From Hippopus hippopus (taxonomy: Eukaryota > Mollusca > Bivalvia > Cardiida > Cardiidae), in the NCBI GenBank assembly GCA_946811185.2, contig OX328101.1, positions 24,164,122 to 24,228,121 on the forward strand: DNA of 64,000 nucleotides. Direction: 5' to 3'. Below, one piece after another: positions 46,113 to 56,700 of the stretch; the first letter of the stretch is position 1, and each line of letters starts with the position of its first letter. Below the pieces are notes generated by a model, which was given only the letters and a program-made list of their open reading frames with translations, was not told the origin of the DNA and searched no databases. The position numbers were made by a program, and so were the translations under genes.

Positions 46113-46356
46113 AAGATTAACATTCACATCTGTACAGTCTGATCTTGGTACAAACTCTCTACTGTCTCATATAATTATGGTTTTGACGATGCATTCTTAC
46201 AAAATGACCAAGGGCTGGTTGGAACCAAAAAAATTAGTGTAGTATCCCATTTTTTATGGTATGATACTTAATGAATGCATCGTCAAAACCATAATTATAT
46301 GAGACAGTAGAGAGTTTGTACCAAGATCAGACTGTACAGATGTGAATGTTAATCTT
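46113..46356. repeat. Perfect 84-bp inverted repeat
   Basis: 46113-46196 is the exact reverse complement of 46273-46356, with a 76-base spacer. The arms begin AAGATTAACATTCACATCTG and include CAGTCTGATCTTGG from the second repeat family. Confidence 0.95.
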
Positions 46357-46418
46357 ACCGGGATTGTGTGGTAAAAAGTTTAACCCCTGGGTTAAACTTT
46401 TTACCACACAATCCCGGT
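46357..46418. repeat. Perfect 30-bp inverted repeat formed by a duplicated MITE end
   Basis: ACCGGGATTGTGTGGTAAAA... at 46357-46386 mirrors 46389-46418 around a 2-base centre. The right arm is the normal start of the MITE that follows; the left arm is an inverted copy of it. Confidence 0.95.
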
Positions 46419-46840
46419 TTTAATGACTCTGTGGAAGAGCTCCCTCTGAAAACCAAGTGGGAAAAGAGGAGAAATTGCTAGTGACCAGCATTGTCTTCTT
46501 TCTCCACAATGTTTCTACCCTTTCAAAGATTTGTTAAGTTGTATTGGAGGTTAACACTGTTGTAACAGCTTAGGTCATATCACGGAGATCAGTGTACCTA
46601 CCCATGTGTTTCCTGGCTTTCTCACACAAGTAGTAACTGACACAACTTTCTTTCCAAGCCACTGACTACTTTTCTCACATGCAACTGAGGTAAGAAGTGA
46701 AAAAATCACCGTAATGAAAGTTTGCCTTAACCAGGTATCCAACTCGCAACTGCCAGGTCATGAGTCAGATACCCTGACCACTAAGCTATCCAGCCCTTTC
46801 AAAGACAGAAATCATCAAATGGGTCACATAATGTCTTCTA
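46395..46840 (+). repeat. TTAA-hairpin MITE split by a SINE
   Basis: Left part from the duplicated end through CTACCCTTTCAAAGA (46529). The right part resumes at 46794 with CCCTTTCAAAGACAGAAATC and fades by about 46840. Confidence 0.85.
46530..46793 (-). mobile_element. tRNA-derived SINE with 12-bp target-site duplication
   Basis: On the minus strand the head reads GGCTGGATAGCTTAGTGGTC (A box) and then GCGAGTTGGATACC (B box). The flanks repeat CCCTTTCAAAGA exactly (46518-46529 and 46794-46805), which is MITE sequence. Confidence 0.9.
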
Positions 46841-46859
46841 ACCTTCTCAAAACAATGAA

Positions 46860-47150
46860 GCTATACCCATTCTTGTATCTTCATGCTAAATGTTGTCCCT
46901 GACAGCTGCAAGGTTGCACAGATTACAACAGATAGAAAATGAATTTCATGTTTTGGAGGCCTTCAAAGCAATCACTGTTAGTGTTTCTGGTTTCAAATGA
47001 GGACAAATCCCTTGAGTTTTTCTATTTCCTACATCATTCATATCGGTAATTTATCTATGTTTACACAGCTGAGCCATTCTACACACTTTGAAGTTTTAAC
47101 ACTTTTTTCTTTCTATCTGTAAGGATGTATCTTTAATGACTTGGTAAAGG
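46860..47150 (+). repeat. Unclassified dispersed repeat
   Basis: GCAAGGTTGCACAGATTACA, ATCTATGTTTACACAGCTGA and AAGGATGTATCTTTAA match 16925-17235 and 34380-34590. 47151-47740 shows no gene. Confidence 0.6.
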
Positions 47151-47744
47151 TTGAAGTGCACTAATACATTTGAGAGCTCTTCATTTTACTGATAAACAAT
47201 CTCACTAAAATTGAACATCAAGTAGTTATGCCTGATAAAAGATAACCTTTGTGCACAATTAGTTGCAGGTAAAAAAGGGTTCGGGCCATCATGTGTGATT
47301 AATGATCTCAAATGCACAAAAGTTTCTCCAGAAATATGCTATATTGTCACTTTATAATAGAATAGAACAAATAATTTTTCCATTGTGGACAAGGAAGTGA
47401 AAAGCTGAATGACCGTAGACCTATCCAATACAAAAACTATACATGTGCAGCAAAGGAGAGACTTTTGATATTCTTTTTCACTCTTTTTCTCTTGATGCTT
47501 TAAAAAGTTGTTTGCTGCAGCAATATAACTAGTTCTGCCACGAAAGCGCTGAACTACTATTCACCGCTGAAGTGCTTCGATCGAAAGGACAAGCCTAACA
47601 TACATTTAACAATTTGACAAACCTAGTTGATCAAAATCTCTCTGCTGCATTATAAATATGTTACTATGAAGTGGAAGTTTTAAGCCGATAATAGAAATCC
47701 AAATGTAGTTATTTCAAGCTTATCTTTTTAAGAAAAATATCTTC

Positions 47745-48075
47745 AAATCAGACAGTGTAGATCCAAGATCAGACTGTAAATTTAGTGCAGTCCGTTCTTG
47801 ATTTACACTGTTTGCAAAAGGTCACTCAGTTGCGCTTAGCAGCCTAAGGGTTAATCCTTTACCAAACAATCCCTAGTTTTTGCGGCCCTGAGATGGAAAC
47901 CTTTTGAAAACATTGTGGGAAAAGGAAAAAATGCTGGAAACCAGCATTTTCTCCTTTTCCCACAATGTTTTCTACCCTGCTGGAAACAAATTTCAATTTT
48001 TGAGTTACGTTTATTTTGTCGTCTGCAAATGCTTTCAATTTGGACCAGTCTAAAATTTTGTCGTTTGGTAAAGAG
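47745..48075. repeat. CAGTCTGATCTT element followed by a full-length TTAA MITE
   Basis: 47745-47850 holds GACAGTGTAGATCCAAGATC and its mirror. 47855-48075 is a 221-bp forward MITE with TTAA at 47851-47854 and 48076-48079 and a near-perfect hairpin. Confidence 0.9.
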
Positions 48076-48090
48076 TTAAGACAAGTCTAA

Positions 48091-48713
48091 CTAGAGGCGC
48101 TTGAGCGCCTGTATCACTCCACAGGCCCGATATTTCTATAATGGCGAAAGGAAGTTTTTAACAATTATCATTCAATCCTGCATTTTAGCTCACTGAAGAA
48201 ACAATTTGGTAGACAACCACCATAGGAACCTACCTGCAAAACAACAATGAAATCCAATGAATAGTTTTAGAGAAGAAATTTTTCAAAGATTTTACTTTAT
48301 ACCATAAAAGGAAAATGAGTCTCCCATAAAAGCCATGTTTTTTGACAGATCTTTTTTTTTTTAAGGAATTCTGTAAACCTGTATCTAAGGAACATTCCTG
48401 CAAAATCATAATGCTATCCAAATAGCGGTTTGGGAGGAGAAGATTTTTAAAGGTTTTTTTACTTTGGTTGCCATGGCAACCAGAATTCTTCATGGAACAC
48501 AATTATTTGAAGGAATTTGAAAGAGGACCACCAAAGGAACATTCCTGTGAAATTTGGTAAAAATCCAGTCAATAGTTTCTGAGGAGAAGTTTTTTAAAGA
48601 AAAAGTTTACGGACGCACGCACGGACGAACGAACGGACGGATGGACGGGCGGACGCACGACGGACACAACGCCATGACAATAGCTCGCTGGCCTTTGGCC
48701 AGTGGAGCTAAAA
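48091..48713 (-). mobile_element. Short helentron/pearl-like element, minus orientation
   Basis: Near twin of 30759-31374 (CTAGAGGCGCTTGAGCGCCT at the low-coordinate end, GGCCAGTGGAGCT at the high end), differing at scattered bases and in the GGAC-rich tract. It starts 12 bp after a MITE. Confidence 0.85.
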
Positions 48714-48796
48714 ATGGCCTGTAGTGTATATAAAGTGTGAGATGACAGATAATTTAAATTATCACCACTTTATGAGATCAACAAATCATATTTATC

Positions 48797-49290
48797 TCTT
48801 TACCAAATGACAAAATTACAGACGGGTCCAAATTGAAAGCATTTGCAGATGAAAAAATAAATGTGACTGAAAAATAGAAATCTTTTTGGGGAGAGGTAGA
48901 AAACATTGTGGGAAAAGGAGAAAATGCTGGTTACCAGCATTTTCTCCTTTTCCCACAATATTTTCAAAAGGCTTCTTTCTCAGGGTCGTTAAAAGTCCGG
49001 ATTGTGTGGTAAAGGGTTATAGGATTTTATGGTAGTTGAGATTACATCTATCATGAAGAGTTTTCAAATTATAACCAGGGTTAAATCTTCACTGTGGGAC
49101 AGAATTTTAGACTTATCCGATTTAAAAACATTAATTTTGCAGACGACACTTCAAATGTGGTTCAAATGATAGGTTTCCTCTCTGAAAGGGCAGAAAATGC
49201 TGGCTACCAGCATGTTCTCCTTTTCCCACAATATTTTCAATAGCATCCTTCCTCAGTGTCATTAAACACTGGATTGTGTGGCAAAGGGAG
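48797..49290 (-). repeat. Two inverted TTAA-hairpin MITEs
   Basis: 48797-49016 (near-perfect hairpin, one mismatch) and about 49080-49285 (hairpin left arm shortened). Confidence 0.85.
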
Positions 49291-49469
49291 TGTAACCAAT
49301 CAACTAGCTCTTGCACTCAATTTCAACCACTGATTAAGTTTCAAGTAATTTATTTTTTTATCTAATGTGAAACGAGTTTACAAGTTGAATTGATCACTCT
49401 AAATGATTCCTTTGCGGAAATGTTAACCAGTACTTAAACTGAAATGCAAATGGTTCATAAGGTTGGTCC

Positions 49470-49763
49470 TGCCCATATTGGGATTCGAACCTGGCACCTT
49501 TCTTTAGAGAGGCTGATGCTGTATTGCTACATCTGTTTCTCAAATAGTTTTAACCTTGACTTCACCAGGCCATAGAATTTTAGACTTGTCCAAATTCAAA
49601 GCATTTGCAGACAACAAAATTAATGTTGCTCAAAAAATGAAATTTGTCCGTGAAAGTGTTGAAAAAATTGTGGGAACAGGAGAAAATGCTGATTATTAAC
49701 ATTTTATCCTTTTCCCGCAATGTTTTCAGATGCTGTTAAAATTAAGGATTGTTTGTTAAAATG
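49470..49763 (-). repeat. SINE head fragment and an inverted MITE
   Basis: 49480-49545 contains GGGATTCGAACCTGGCACC, a reversed tRNA-type B box. 49555-49763 is an inverted MITE. 49764-50050 shows no gene. Confidence 0.65.
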
Positions 49764-50052
49764 TTACAGCCTTAGTACAATTTATGCTGATTTTGTTGAC
49801 AGTGTAAATCCAAGATCAGACTACATGGAAATTGCAGTCCTATCATCAATCAGCAAATATATAAACATTCTGACAAATGAGATGCCTGGATTCTTTTTTC
49901 AAAATTTCTCTGTTTGCATTCTTTTATTCATCTGAAGGGGGTGGCAATTGATCCCAATTTGAAGCAGCCCTTAAAAAATCCCTTTTTTAAAGTGTGAACA
50001 ATCTTGTAAGAAACAGTGAAAGCCTTTTTTTTGTCTCAGGGTAAAGAGTAGA

Positions 50053-50130
50053 CCGTTTACTAAACAATCCTACATTTTAACAATCCCGTGAAAGAATGCT
50101 TTTGAAAACATTGTGGGAAAAGGAGAAAAG
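50053..50130 (+). repeat. TTAA-hairpin MITE, broken off in the hairpin
   Basis: CCGTTTACTAAACAATCCT through ATTGTGGGAAAAGGAGAAAA, then unrelated sequence. Confidence 0.7.
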
Positions 50131-50463
50131 TATGTTGAAAAGGTGATATCTCTTCTCTAAGTATGCTCTAATGTCCAGTAAATATTTTGACACAGCCAAT
50201 ATAAATATTGACCAAAAAGCTTAAAACATAAAACTGAGCTTGATTTGAGAACTTCCTTCATTGTAATCTTTTTTCACACATGACTTCGTGTAAAAGATTC
50301 TATCCTAACCCGCTACCACACAATCTAGAGTTTGAACAGGAAATTAGACTTTTGAAAACATTGTAGGAAAAGGAGAAAATGCTGGCAACCAGCATTTTCT
50401 CCTTTTCCTATCATATTTTCTTCCCTTTCATAGACAAAAATCTTTATTTGATATATACATGTA

Positions 50464-51279
50464 CGAGGGTTGTCACAGAAGTAAAAGGACTTTTCTTGTA
50501 GCTGCTTTATTGTCAGGCGCATACACATATATTTTTGCTTGAATACAGTTCAGCATGTCAGCTCCCGAAATGTGTACTCCAAATGAAATTTTATCTGACG
50601 CACTTTGAAATATGCAGTTTCCAAGGTAACAGTAAAGATACGCGGCGCACGATGGTTTCAATAACGCAATGATAACATTTGTTTGTTCAGATGTCGCTAT
50701 AATTATCCTTATGTTTTGTTTTAGCGCGCGCAAAAGTTCAGCTGCACAATATGTGGCGTTATGATATCATTTCCTGTTTATTTGAGCGCCATAACATTTC
50801 CGTTAGCTGAGATACAGCGTTTTTCATCACGTCAGAGTCTACGGAGAAAAAACTTCATGTCGTCCACAGGAGATGTCAAGTTGCAGGCGGTAATCCAGTT
50901 TTGTCAAGCGCTCGGTAAAACACCTACAAAGACCTACCAACTTGTTCAGGAAGCCGGCGAGTATAAATGTTGCCGTTCATTAGTGTTCAGATGGCATAAA
51001 GAGTTTCGTGAAGGCCGTCATTCGCACTGGTGGGTACTATGTGGAGAAAGTATGATAAGCAACATCATGTTGGACGTCAGTGAACGTTATTCTGTATGCC
51101 GGGTGGCGATTAGCGTTGTATGTATTTCAACTGTAGTTTCGTTATTGTTATGTATTTTGATGATTTTTGGGAGAACTAATCATGAGATATGGCACTTAAT
51201 CCACATTAGTTTTCTTGCTTATACGCCAATAATTGTTCATGTTACAGCAATAGTCCTTTTACTTCTGCGACAACCCTCA
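50464..51279 (+). mobile_element. Internally deleted mariner-type transposon
   Basis: 816 bp between duplicated TA (50462-50463, 51280-51281). Inverted ends of 28 bp with two mismatches: CGAGGGTTGTCACAGAAGTA against TGAGGGTTGTCGCAGAAGTA. A full mariner is about 1.3 kb. Here the 5' part of the transposase is kept and the catalytic DD(D/E) core is missing. Confidence 0.9.
50857..51018 (+). pseudogene. Mariner transposase N-terminal HTH, truncated
   Basis: From ATG at 50857 the frame gives MSSTGDVKLQAVIQFCQALG then TYQLVQEAGEY, LVFRWHKEFREGR, the helix-turn-helix seen at the start of Mos1/SETMAR-type transposases. The frame stays open to 51351, but after REGR the residues are hydrophobic filler unlike a transposase and finally read into MITE sequence. 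A deletion therefore joins the HTH to the 3' end. Not expected to be active; it could in principle bind its own ends. Confidence 0.8.
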
Positions 51280-51589
51280 TATTTGTCGTCTGCAAATGCT
51301 TTCAATTTGGACAAGTCCACAAGTTTGTCATGTGGTAAAGAGTTAAAGTAGACCATTTTTGAAAATATTGTGACAAAAATACTAATTACTTGATCATGTT
51401 CGCATAATTCTCCTTTCACATTGTTCTACCCATGTTTTTAGGTATTCAACTTTAATAATGTAACTTATCTCGTTTTTTACAAGAGAACCTTTTCCAAGTT
51501 GTCTGCTGTAGGTCACAATTTTAAACCTTGACCTGCTAAATAAACGAAATCAATATTCTCACTGATAAACATGCAGAATACTCTGGTGG

Positions 51590-51946
51590 GGCAGCAAACA
51601 ATGTAGATCCAAGACCAGACTGCATGTTCTGTGCTGTCTGTCCTTGATCTACACATGTCCACATAAGCAATTAATTCAGGTTCAGTGCTACAGGGTTCAC
51701 ACCATGATGTCCCAAGTCTGACTGAAATTTATATTCGTGTTTCTATCAACACATTAACCCTCAAAGCGCAGCATAAACCCAACATTTTCAGTCTAAAAAT
51801 ACAACAATTTTATATTTGTTTTTGTCTGTAGTGTTTCATCGAAGCCGACAATGTAGATTACAGTTCAGACTGCACAGAATGTGCAGTCTGATCTTGAACT
51901 ACACAGGCCACGAAGGCAACTGTAGTCCTGAAAGGCACTTTAAGGG
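51590..51946. repeat. CAGTCTGATCTT family: fragment and an intact TTAA-flanked copy
   Basis: The intact copy is 51758-51946 with TTAA at 51754-51757 and 51947-51950. Ends CCCTCAAAGCGC and GGCACTTTAAGGG, centre CAGACTGCACAGAATGTGCA then GTCTG. A related fragment is at 51590-51665. 51343-51589 has nothing. Confidence 0.85.
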
Positions 51947-52123
51947 TTAAAACTTTTCACTTGTCAAAATTAGATTAATATATTCATAAAATTAAATGAC
52001 TGAATTGAAAAAAAAAAGGGTTGAACCTCTCAGCCAGATTAAAAAGTTTCGGACCTGTCCAAATCCAAAGCATTTGCCATGGACAAATCACATTTGACTC
52101 AATTGGTGGGATTTGTCATTTAA

Positions 52124-52344
52124 CCCTTTACCACACAGAGGCGACTTTTAACGCCGCTGAAAGAGAAGGTTTTTGAAAACATTGTGGGAAAAGGAGAAAA
52201 TGCTGGTTAACAGCATTTTCTCCTTTTCCCACAATGTTTTCTACCCAATCAAAGAAAAATAATTTGGTATGAGCCACATTAAAACTGTCATCTGCAAATG
52301 CTTTCAATTCAGACAAGTCTAAAATTTTGTCTGGTGGTAAAGGG
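52124..52344 (+). repeat. TTAA-hairpin MITE, 221 bp
   Basis: TTAA at 52120-52123 and 52345-52348. Near-perfect hairpin with the centre changed to GGTTAACAG. Confidence 0.95.
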
Positions 52345-52349
52345 TTAAG

Positions 52350-53392
52350 GTTGGAAAACATATAGGAAAATGAAAAAAATGATGGTTAACAGTATTTTCT
52401 CCTTTTCCAATAATGTTTTTAACTCTTTACCACATACCTCACACTACCTTAGACCAGTCCAAACTGAAAACATTTGCAGACAATAAATTATATGTGATTC
52501 AAATGATTGGATTTGTTTCTGAAAGGTTATATAGAAAACATTGTGGGAAATGGAGAGAATGCTGGTTACCAGCAATTTCTCCTTTTCCAAAAAAGTTTTC
52601 AAAAGCCCAAGGTCATTAAAACTCGAGGTTGTATGGCAAATGGTTAAAAGTCTTTTTCTTCAAAGTCATTAAAACTTGGAAAATTGTTGTGAAGTATTGA
52701 AAAAAAAACAACATAATATAAATGATAAAATGTTCAATATGGCCCCAAGTAATACCAATAAATAATGCTAATCCTTAGCATGCTGTGACTTCTGGTATAA
52801 ATTTTTTCAAACAGTGTCAAAGATCAGACTGAAAAGAAAAAGTAGTCACAGATTGGATCTTAAGTAACTACATGTATTATTTTTCAGATATATATATCTC
52901 AAAAATGAAAACAGCCAAAAAAATGCAAATTTCAGTCTACCTTATTGACAGAAAATATCCATAACAAAATAAAGATTTAACCCTTCCACCAGAAAGTTTT
53001 CAAAAAAGCATTGTGGAAAAAGAAGAAAATACTGGTTACCAGAATTTTGTCCTTTCCCAACAACAATTTCTACCCTTTCAAGGTTAATTCCATCATTTGA
53101 GCCAAATTTACTTTATTCTTTGCAAATACTCTCTAGATCTGTCCTAGTCTAGAATTTTGTAATCTAGAAAAGAGTTAACATTTTCGCAATTTTAGACATG
53201 TCAAAATTAAAAGCATTTGCGGATGACAAAATAAATGTTTATTAAAAAATGAAGTTGGTCTTTGGAAGGGTGGAAAACATTTGTGGGAAAAGGAGAAAAT
53301 GCTGATTACCAGCATTTTCTCCTTTTCCTACAAATGTTTTCAAAAGCCTTATTCCCCAGGGTCGTTAAAAGACGGGATGGTGTGGTAAAGGG
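52350..53392. repeat. Four further TTAA-hairpin MITEs
   Basis: About 52350-52418 (hairpin fragment), 52423-52641 (inverted), 52982-53174 (forward) and 53179-53392 (inverted). 52645-52975 carries only a weak CAGTCTGATC-like scrap. Confidence 0.8.
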
Positions 53393-53399
53393 TTAATGA

Positions 53400-54150
53400 C
53401 ATGAAAACACCGACTGTCTATAGCAGGGGGATCTGCCCAAAGGAAGCACTTGTCATTTATTTGTACAGTCAACAGGGAGGGTAAACATTTCATGGTGTTC
53501 TGCTGCAAAAAATGACAAACTAAGCCCATTTTGATTGATTTCACACTTTTTCTGTACAAATTTAAACAGGTGAAGTTTGTAATTCAACCCTTCTTTCATT
53601 CTTATTGTGACACAAAATGGCATTTGGATAGGAATCATTTTACTACACACAGTCAGTTGATTGATTGGTTTGATAGCGTCTTACACTGTTTTTGACATTA
53701 TTTAAGTCATATCACTGTGACAGCTTGCTTATTCATGTCTGTCCTGAGTTTTGCCTGGGCTAGGTTAGGGCTCTGAAGTGTCTTGCCCAAGAGTACTCCC
53801 ACTAAAAACTAAGTGCTTTCAGTGAGGCTCCAGATTTATCGGTTCTTCACTTTACCACTAAGCTACACAGAAACATCCCCCCTCCCCAACACAGTCAAAG
53901 AAGAGGCTCAAAGCAATGCATTTATTTAAAGTCTAAATTGGTGGATGATTTTCTTTCTGAAAATTTTTCCCCTACTTGATAAAACAACAGGCTTTTGATT
54001 AGTTTTTTAGTTTTGCTTGGTGTTCAATATTGTTTTTAACATCATTTCAACATGGCAGCCAGTGCATCCATCCATGTATTCCTGCAATTTCTTTACCAAT
54101 ACTTTGTGTGTCACACTTTCCAAGGTACTGGCTGCATTCCCATGCAAATA
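53400..54150 (-). repeat. Dispersed repeat and two SINE fragments
   Basis: 53400-53640 is a non-coding stretch I do not classify. 53640-53890 on the minus strand has GTGTAGCTTAGTGGTAAAGT (A-box-like) and ends ATATCACTGTGACAGC. 54010-54150 resembles the SINE body reversed (AGCCAGTGCATCCATCCATG). Confidence 0.55.
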
Positions 54151-54287
54151 CTGTATGTATATTTTGGTACTTTATCATTGAAAAAAGAATAATGGTTTAG
54201 TAAGCCAGTTCGAAAATGCATTACTGAACTTCAAAATTTATAAGATTTTATAGTACACAAATATAGCTACTGTACATCAAAGGCAAG

Positions 54288-54507
54288 GCCCTTCATCAAA
54301 CAATCCCAAGTTTTAACAACCATGAGGATGAAAACTTGAAAACATTGTAAGAGGAGAAAATGCTGATAACCAGCATTTTCTCCTTCTCCCACAATATTTT
54401 CTACCCTTTCAACAACAAAATTCATCATTCGATCCCCATTTAAATTTGTTGTCTGCAAAATGCTTTCAATTTTGACTAGTCTAAAATTTTGTCATCTAAT
54501 AAAGTCA
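54288..54507 (+). repeat. TTAA-hairpin MITE
   Basis: CCCTTCATCAAACAATCCC, hairpin 54340-54405, then TTGTTGTCTGCAAAATGC. Confidence 0.85.
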
Positions 54508-54540
54508 GTTAAAAGAAACTGATGATGGGTTTTCATGGTC

Positions 54541-55150
54541 TACCCTTAGCAAAATGAAATGGTCAAAAATTCATTTAAAGAGCCTTAAAAGACCATTGAA
54601 AAGCCCTATTCTCAGCAAAAACCATTGAAATGGCCTTAAAATAGTCTGATTTCAATGTTTAACTCTCCACTGATTTTGCATTTTCTATAAAAATGTATAT
54701 CTAATGGTAGCTTTAATGGTATGAATGAGAACAGACCATTGAAATACCATTAGTGTACCATTTAGTCTGTTCAACCATTTATTTCAAGTTTGGGAGGCCA
54801 TGTATTTGTATTCACATGAGACCATTGAAAGTCATTGAATTACCATTTCTGAACCAACCCCTGCAAAAAATGGACAATAGTTAACTATTGCATGGTTAAC
54901 TATGCTCAAAGCACAGTTTGTCCTTGCTAAGCATTGTTGACGATGGTCAAACATGGTCTAATCATACTTTTCAAAAAAAGATGACCATGGTTCTATCTCT
55001 TGACAAGGGTTAAGCATGGTCCCTAGTTGAAACCATGGTCAAGCATGGTTTCAAATGTTGTGTACAAGTCAAAACATGGTCAGACCTGCTTTTCATTTCT
55101 GATTAGATTTGAAACCATGGTCAACCATGGTTTTTATTACAGTTATATAA
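54541..55150. repeat. Left blocks of two nested inverted repeat pairs
   Basis: 54541-54562 (TACCCTTAGCAAAATGAAAT...) is the exact inverse of 62177-62198. To about 54857 the block is rich in ACCATTGAAATACCATT-type words. From 54858 (CCCCTGCAAAAAATGG) to about 55150 it is built of ACCATGGTCAAACATGG-type words, the inverse of 59464-59766. Confidence 0.75.
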
Positions 55151-56474
55151 ATGGTTTACTTTGAGAATTTGGCTTTCTACTATACTGATGAAAAAGTACT
55201 TTGAATCAAGGAATCGAACAGTCTTAGTTTTAACACAAATGCACTGTCTACCATGGTTATTACTGAACATGAGAGATTGTAACTTTCAAAACTTTTTATA
55301 CCTAGAAATCACAGGTATTTGTGTAAATTATTTTCGCTAAAGTATCATGACAAAAACATGGGAAAAAATCTACTGCCAACTTTGTTAGATCTGTTCTGCA
55401 AATGTGCAAAAGTTAGCCTTCAGATATCTGCAAAAAAAACCACTTAAGCATATTAGGGTAAACAATTTTTACCTTAGTATGGTATGGTATATTATCAAAC
55501 CACTCTGTCATACTGTTTATTTAATTTTGAGTTAGAACTACCCACCTAATCTGGGTTTGTATTTTGTAATGTCCAGTCATATTTTTTCCGGACATATTTC
55601 AGGATTTCTAGGGTGTATGGTATGTCTACTTTCACTTAATGAAAGCACTGAAATATGACTCAAATCTTTGATTAACACAAACTATGCAATTTGCAAGAGA
55701 ATTGTTATGAAGAGAGAGAGAGAGAATTTTTCACACAATGTGTTTCCAAGTTGAAAATTAAAATGCATTTTCATTATGCAATGGGCTCTTTTGTAGAGAG
55801 AGAAATCTAGTTGTATTGATAACTATGTATAATCATGAATATATTTTGTTACTACAAAAGCATATCATTATTTTTGACCAGTATTAAAAATCTGCATGTA
55901 AGGGATGGTCAAAAATCTTCATTATTACAAACCAAAATCAATACAAACCAAAATCAAACAAATATTGAGGCACATACATATCAATTAATTCCGATACATT
56001 TTCCCAACACAGAATTATTTAAGTAAAGCTCAAAAACACTTGTTTGATCACTCTCTAAAACTAAATTTTAGTAGTATGACAATGAAAATGTTTAAAGTAA
56101 TTTAATTCTAGGAAAAGGAGTTATCCAATATGCAATAAGAAAACATCTGGAGTCAAAATGACCAAATTTTGCAAAAAGAAAAAATTACCGGCGGTCGAAA
56201 TGACCAAACAGTGTCGAAAAAAACGGATGTCTAAAGAGGGATTCTGTATTATGTATGATCCCTGGTCTAAACGACCGATTGTCGAAATTACTGTAATTCG
56301 GTACAGTAGCATCCAATGCAGTGCACGAAACTCGTTTTATCACTAGAAATCATGATTATGATTAAAACAGCTGTGACTATGATACCATAAAATAAATGTG
56401 AAGTTTGATTTCATATGCTGTCTTGTCAATTAACACAGATTGTGTGTTTAAATAATTTTTTAAACAAGTTTTAC
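55151..56474. other. AT-rich region without genes
   Basis: Contains a short (GA)n tract at about 55712-55726. At 56145-56300 variants of GTCGAAATGACC recur three or four times. No coding sequence supported. Confidence 0.5.
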
Positions 56475-56628
56475 CTTTCGAGTCGTCGAAACTTTGATCT
56501 CCGGAAATATAACTTTGGCTGGATTCCATATCACGCGCTTCGATATCACGGTTTCCTTTGAAAAGCGGGTACCATCCTAAATTTTCCGCGAGAATCTCGG
56601 CCATGAGTGACAGTGATTGGTCCGCCAT
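56475..56628 (-). CDS. Unidentified first coding exon
   Basis: On the minus strand an ATG in AAAATGGCGGACC opens 51 codons (MADQSLSLMAEILAENLGWY, PLFKGNRDIEARDME, SSQSYISGDQSFDDSK) and stops at a good donor (GAAAG|GTAAAA) in phase 1. The segment is CpG-rich, unlike its surroundings. No signal peptide or membrane segment; acidic tail. Family not recognised. The phase does not fit the TMTC2 exon at 40159 (phase 0), so a direct splice to TMTC2 is excluded; the next exon was not found. Confidence 0.6.
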
Positions 56629-56700
56629 TTTTTGGCGCTACAACTAAACGCTGTCCGGCTGCATCACAACAAAGAATCGAAAGGTATGTCTTTAATTCGA
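56600..56700. promoter_or_regulatory. CpG-rich, probably divergent promoter
   Basis: The minus-strand start codon lies inside AAAATGGCGG, the YY1-type motif often found just downstream of transcription starts, and a CCAAT word follows directly (GGACCAATCAC). On the plus strand AACAAAGAATCGAAAG|GTATGT could end a non-coding first exon of a divergent transcript. Confidence 0.45.

Larger units (their letters stand above)
50308..51342 (+). repeat. TTAA-hairpin MITE split by a mariner element
   Basis: Left part 50308-50463 with the hairpin (TGCTGGCAACCAGCA). It resumes at 51280 with TATTTGTCGTCTGCAAATGC and ends GTGGTAAAGAG then TTAA. Confidence 0.9.

Noticed and set aside
51019..51351. C-terminal extension of the mariner ORF as a membrane protein
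   Set aside because: The hydrophobic stretch is translated transposon 3' end, and the frame finally reads into MITE sequence.
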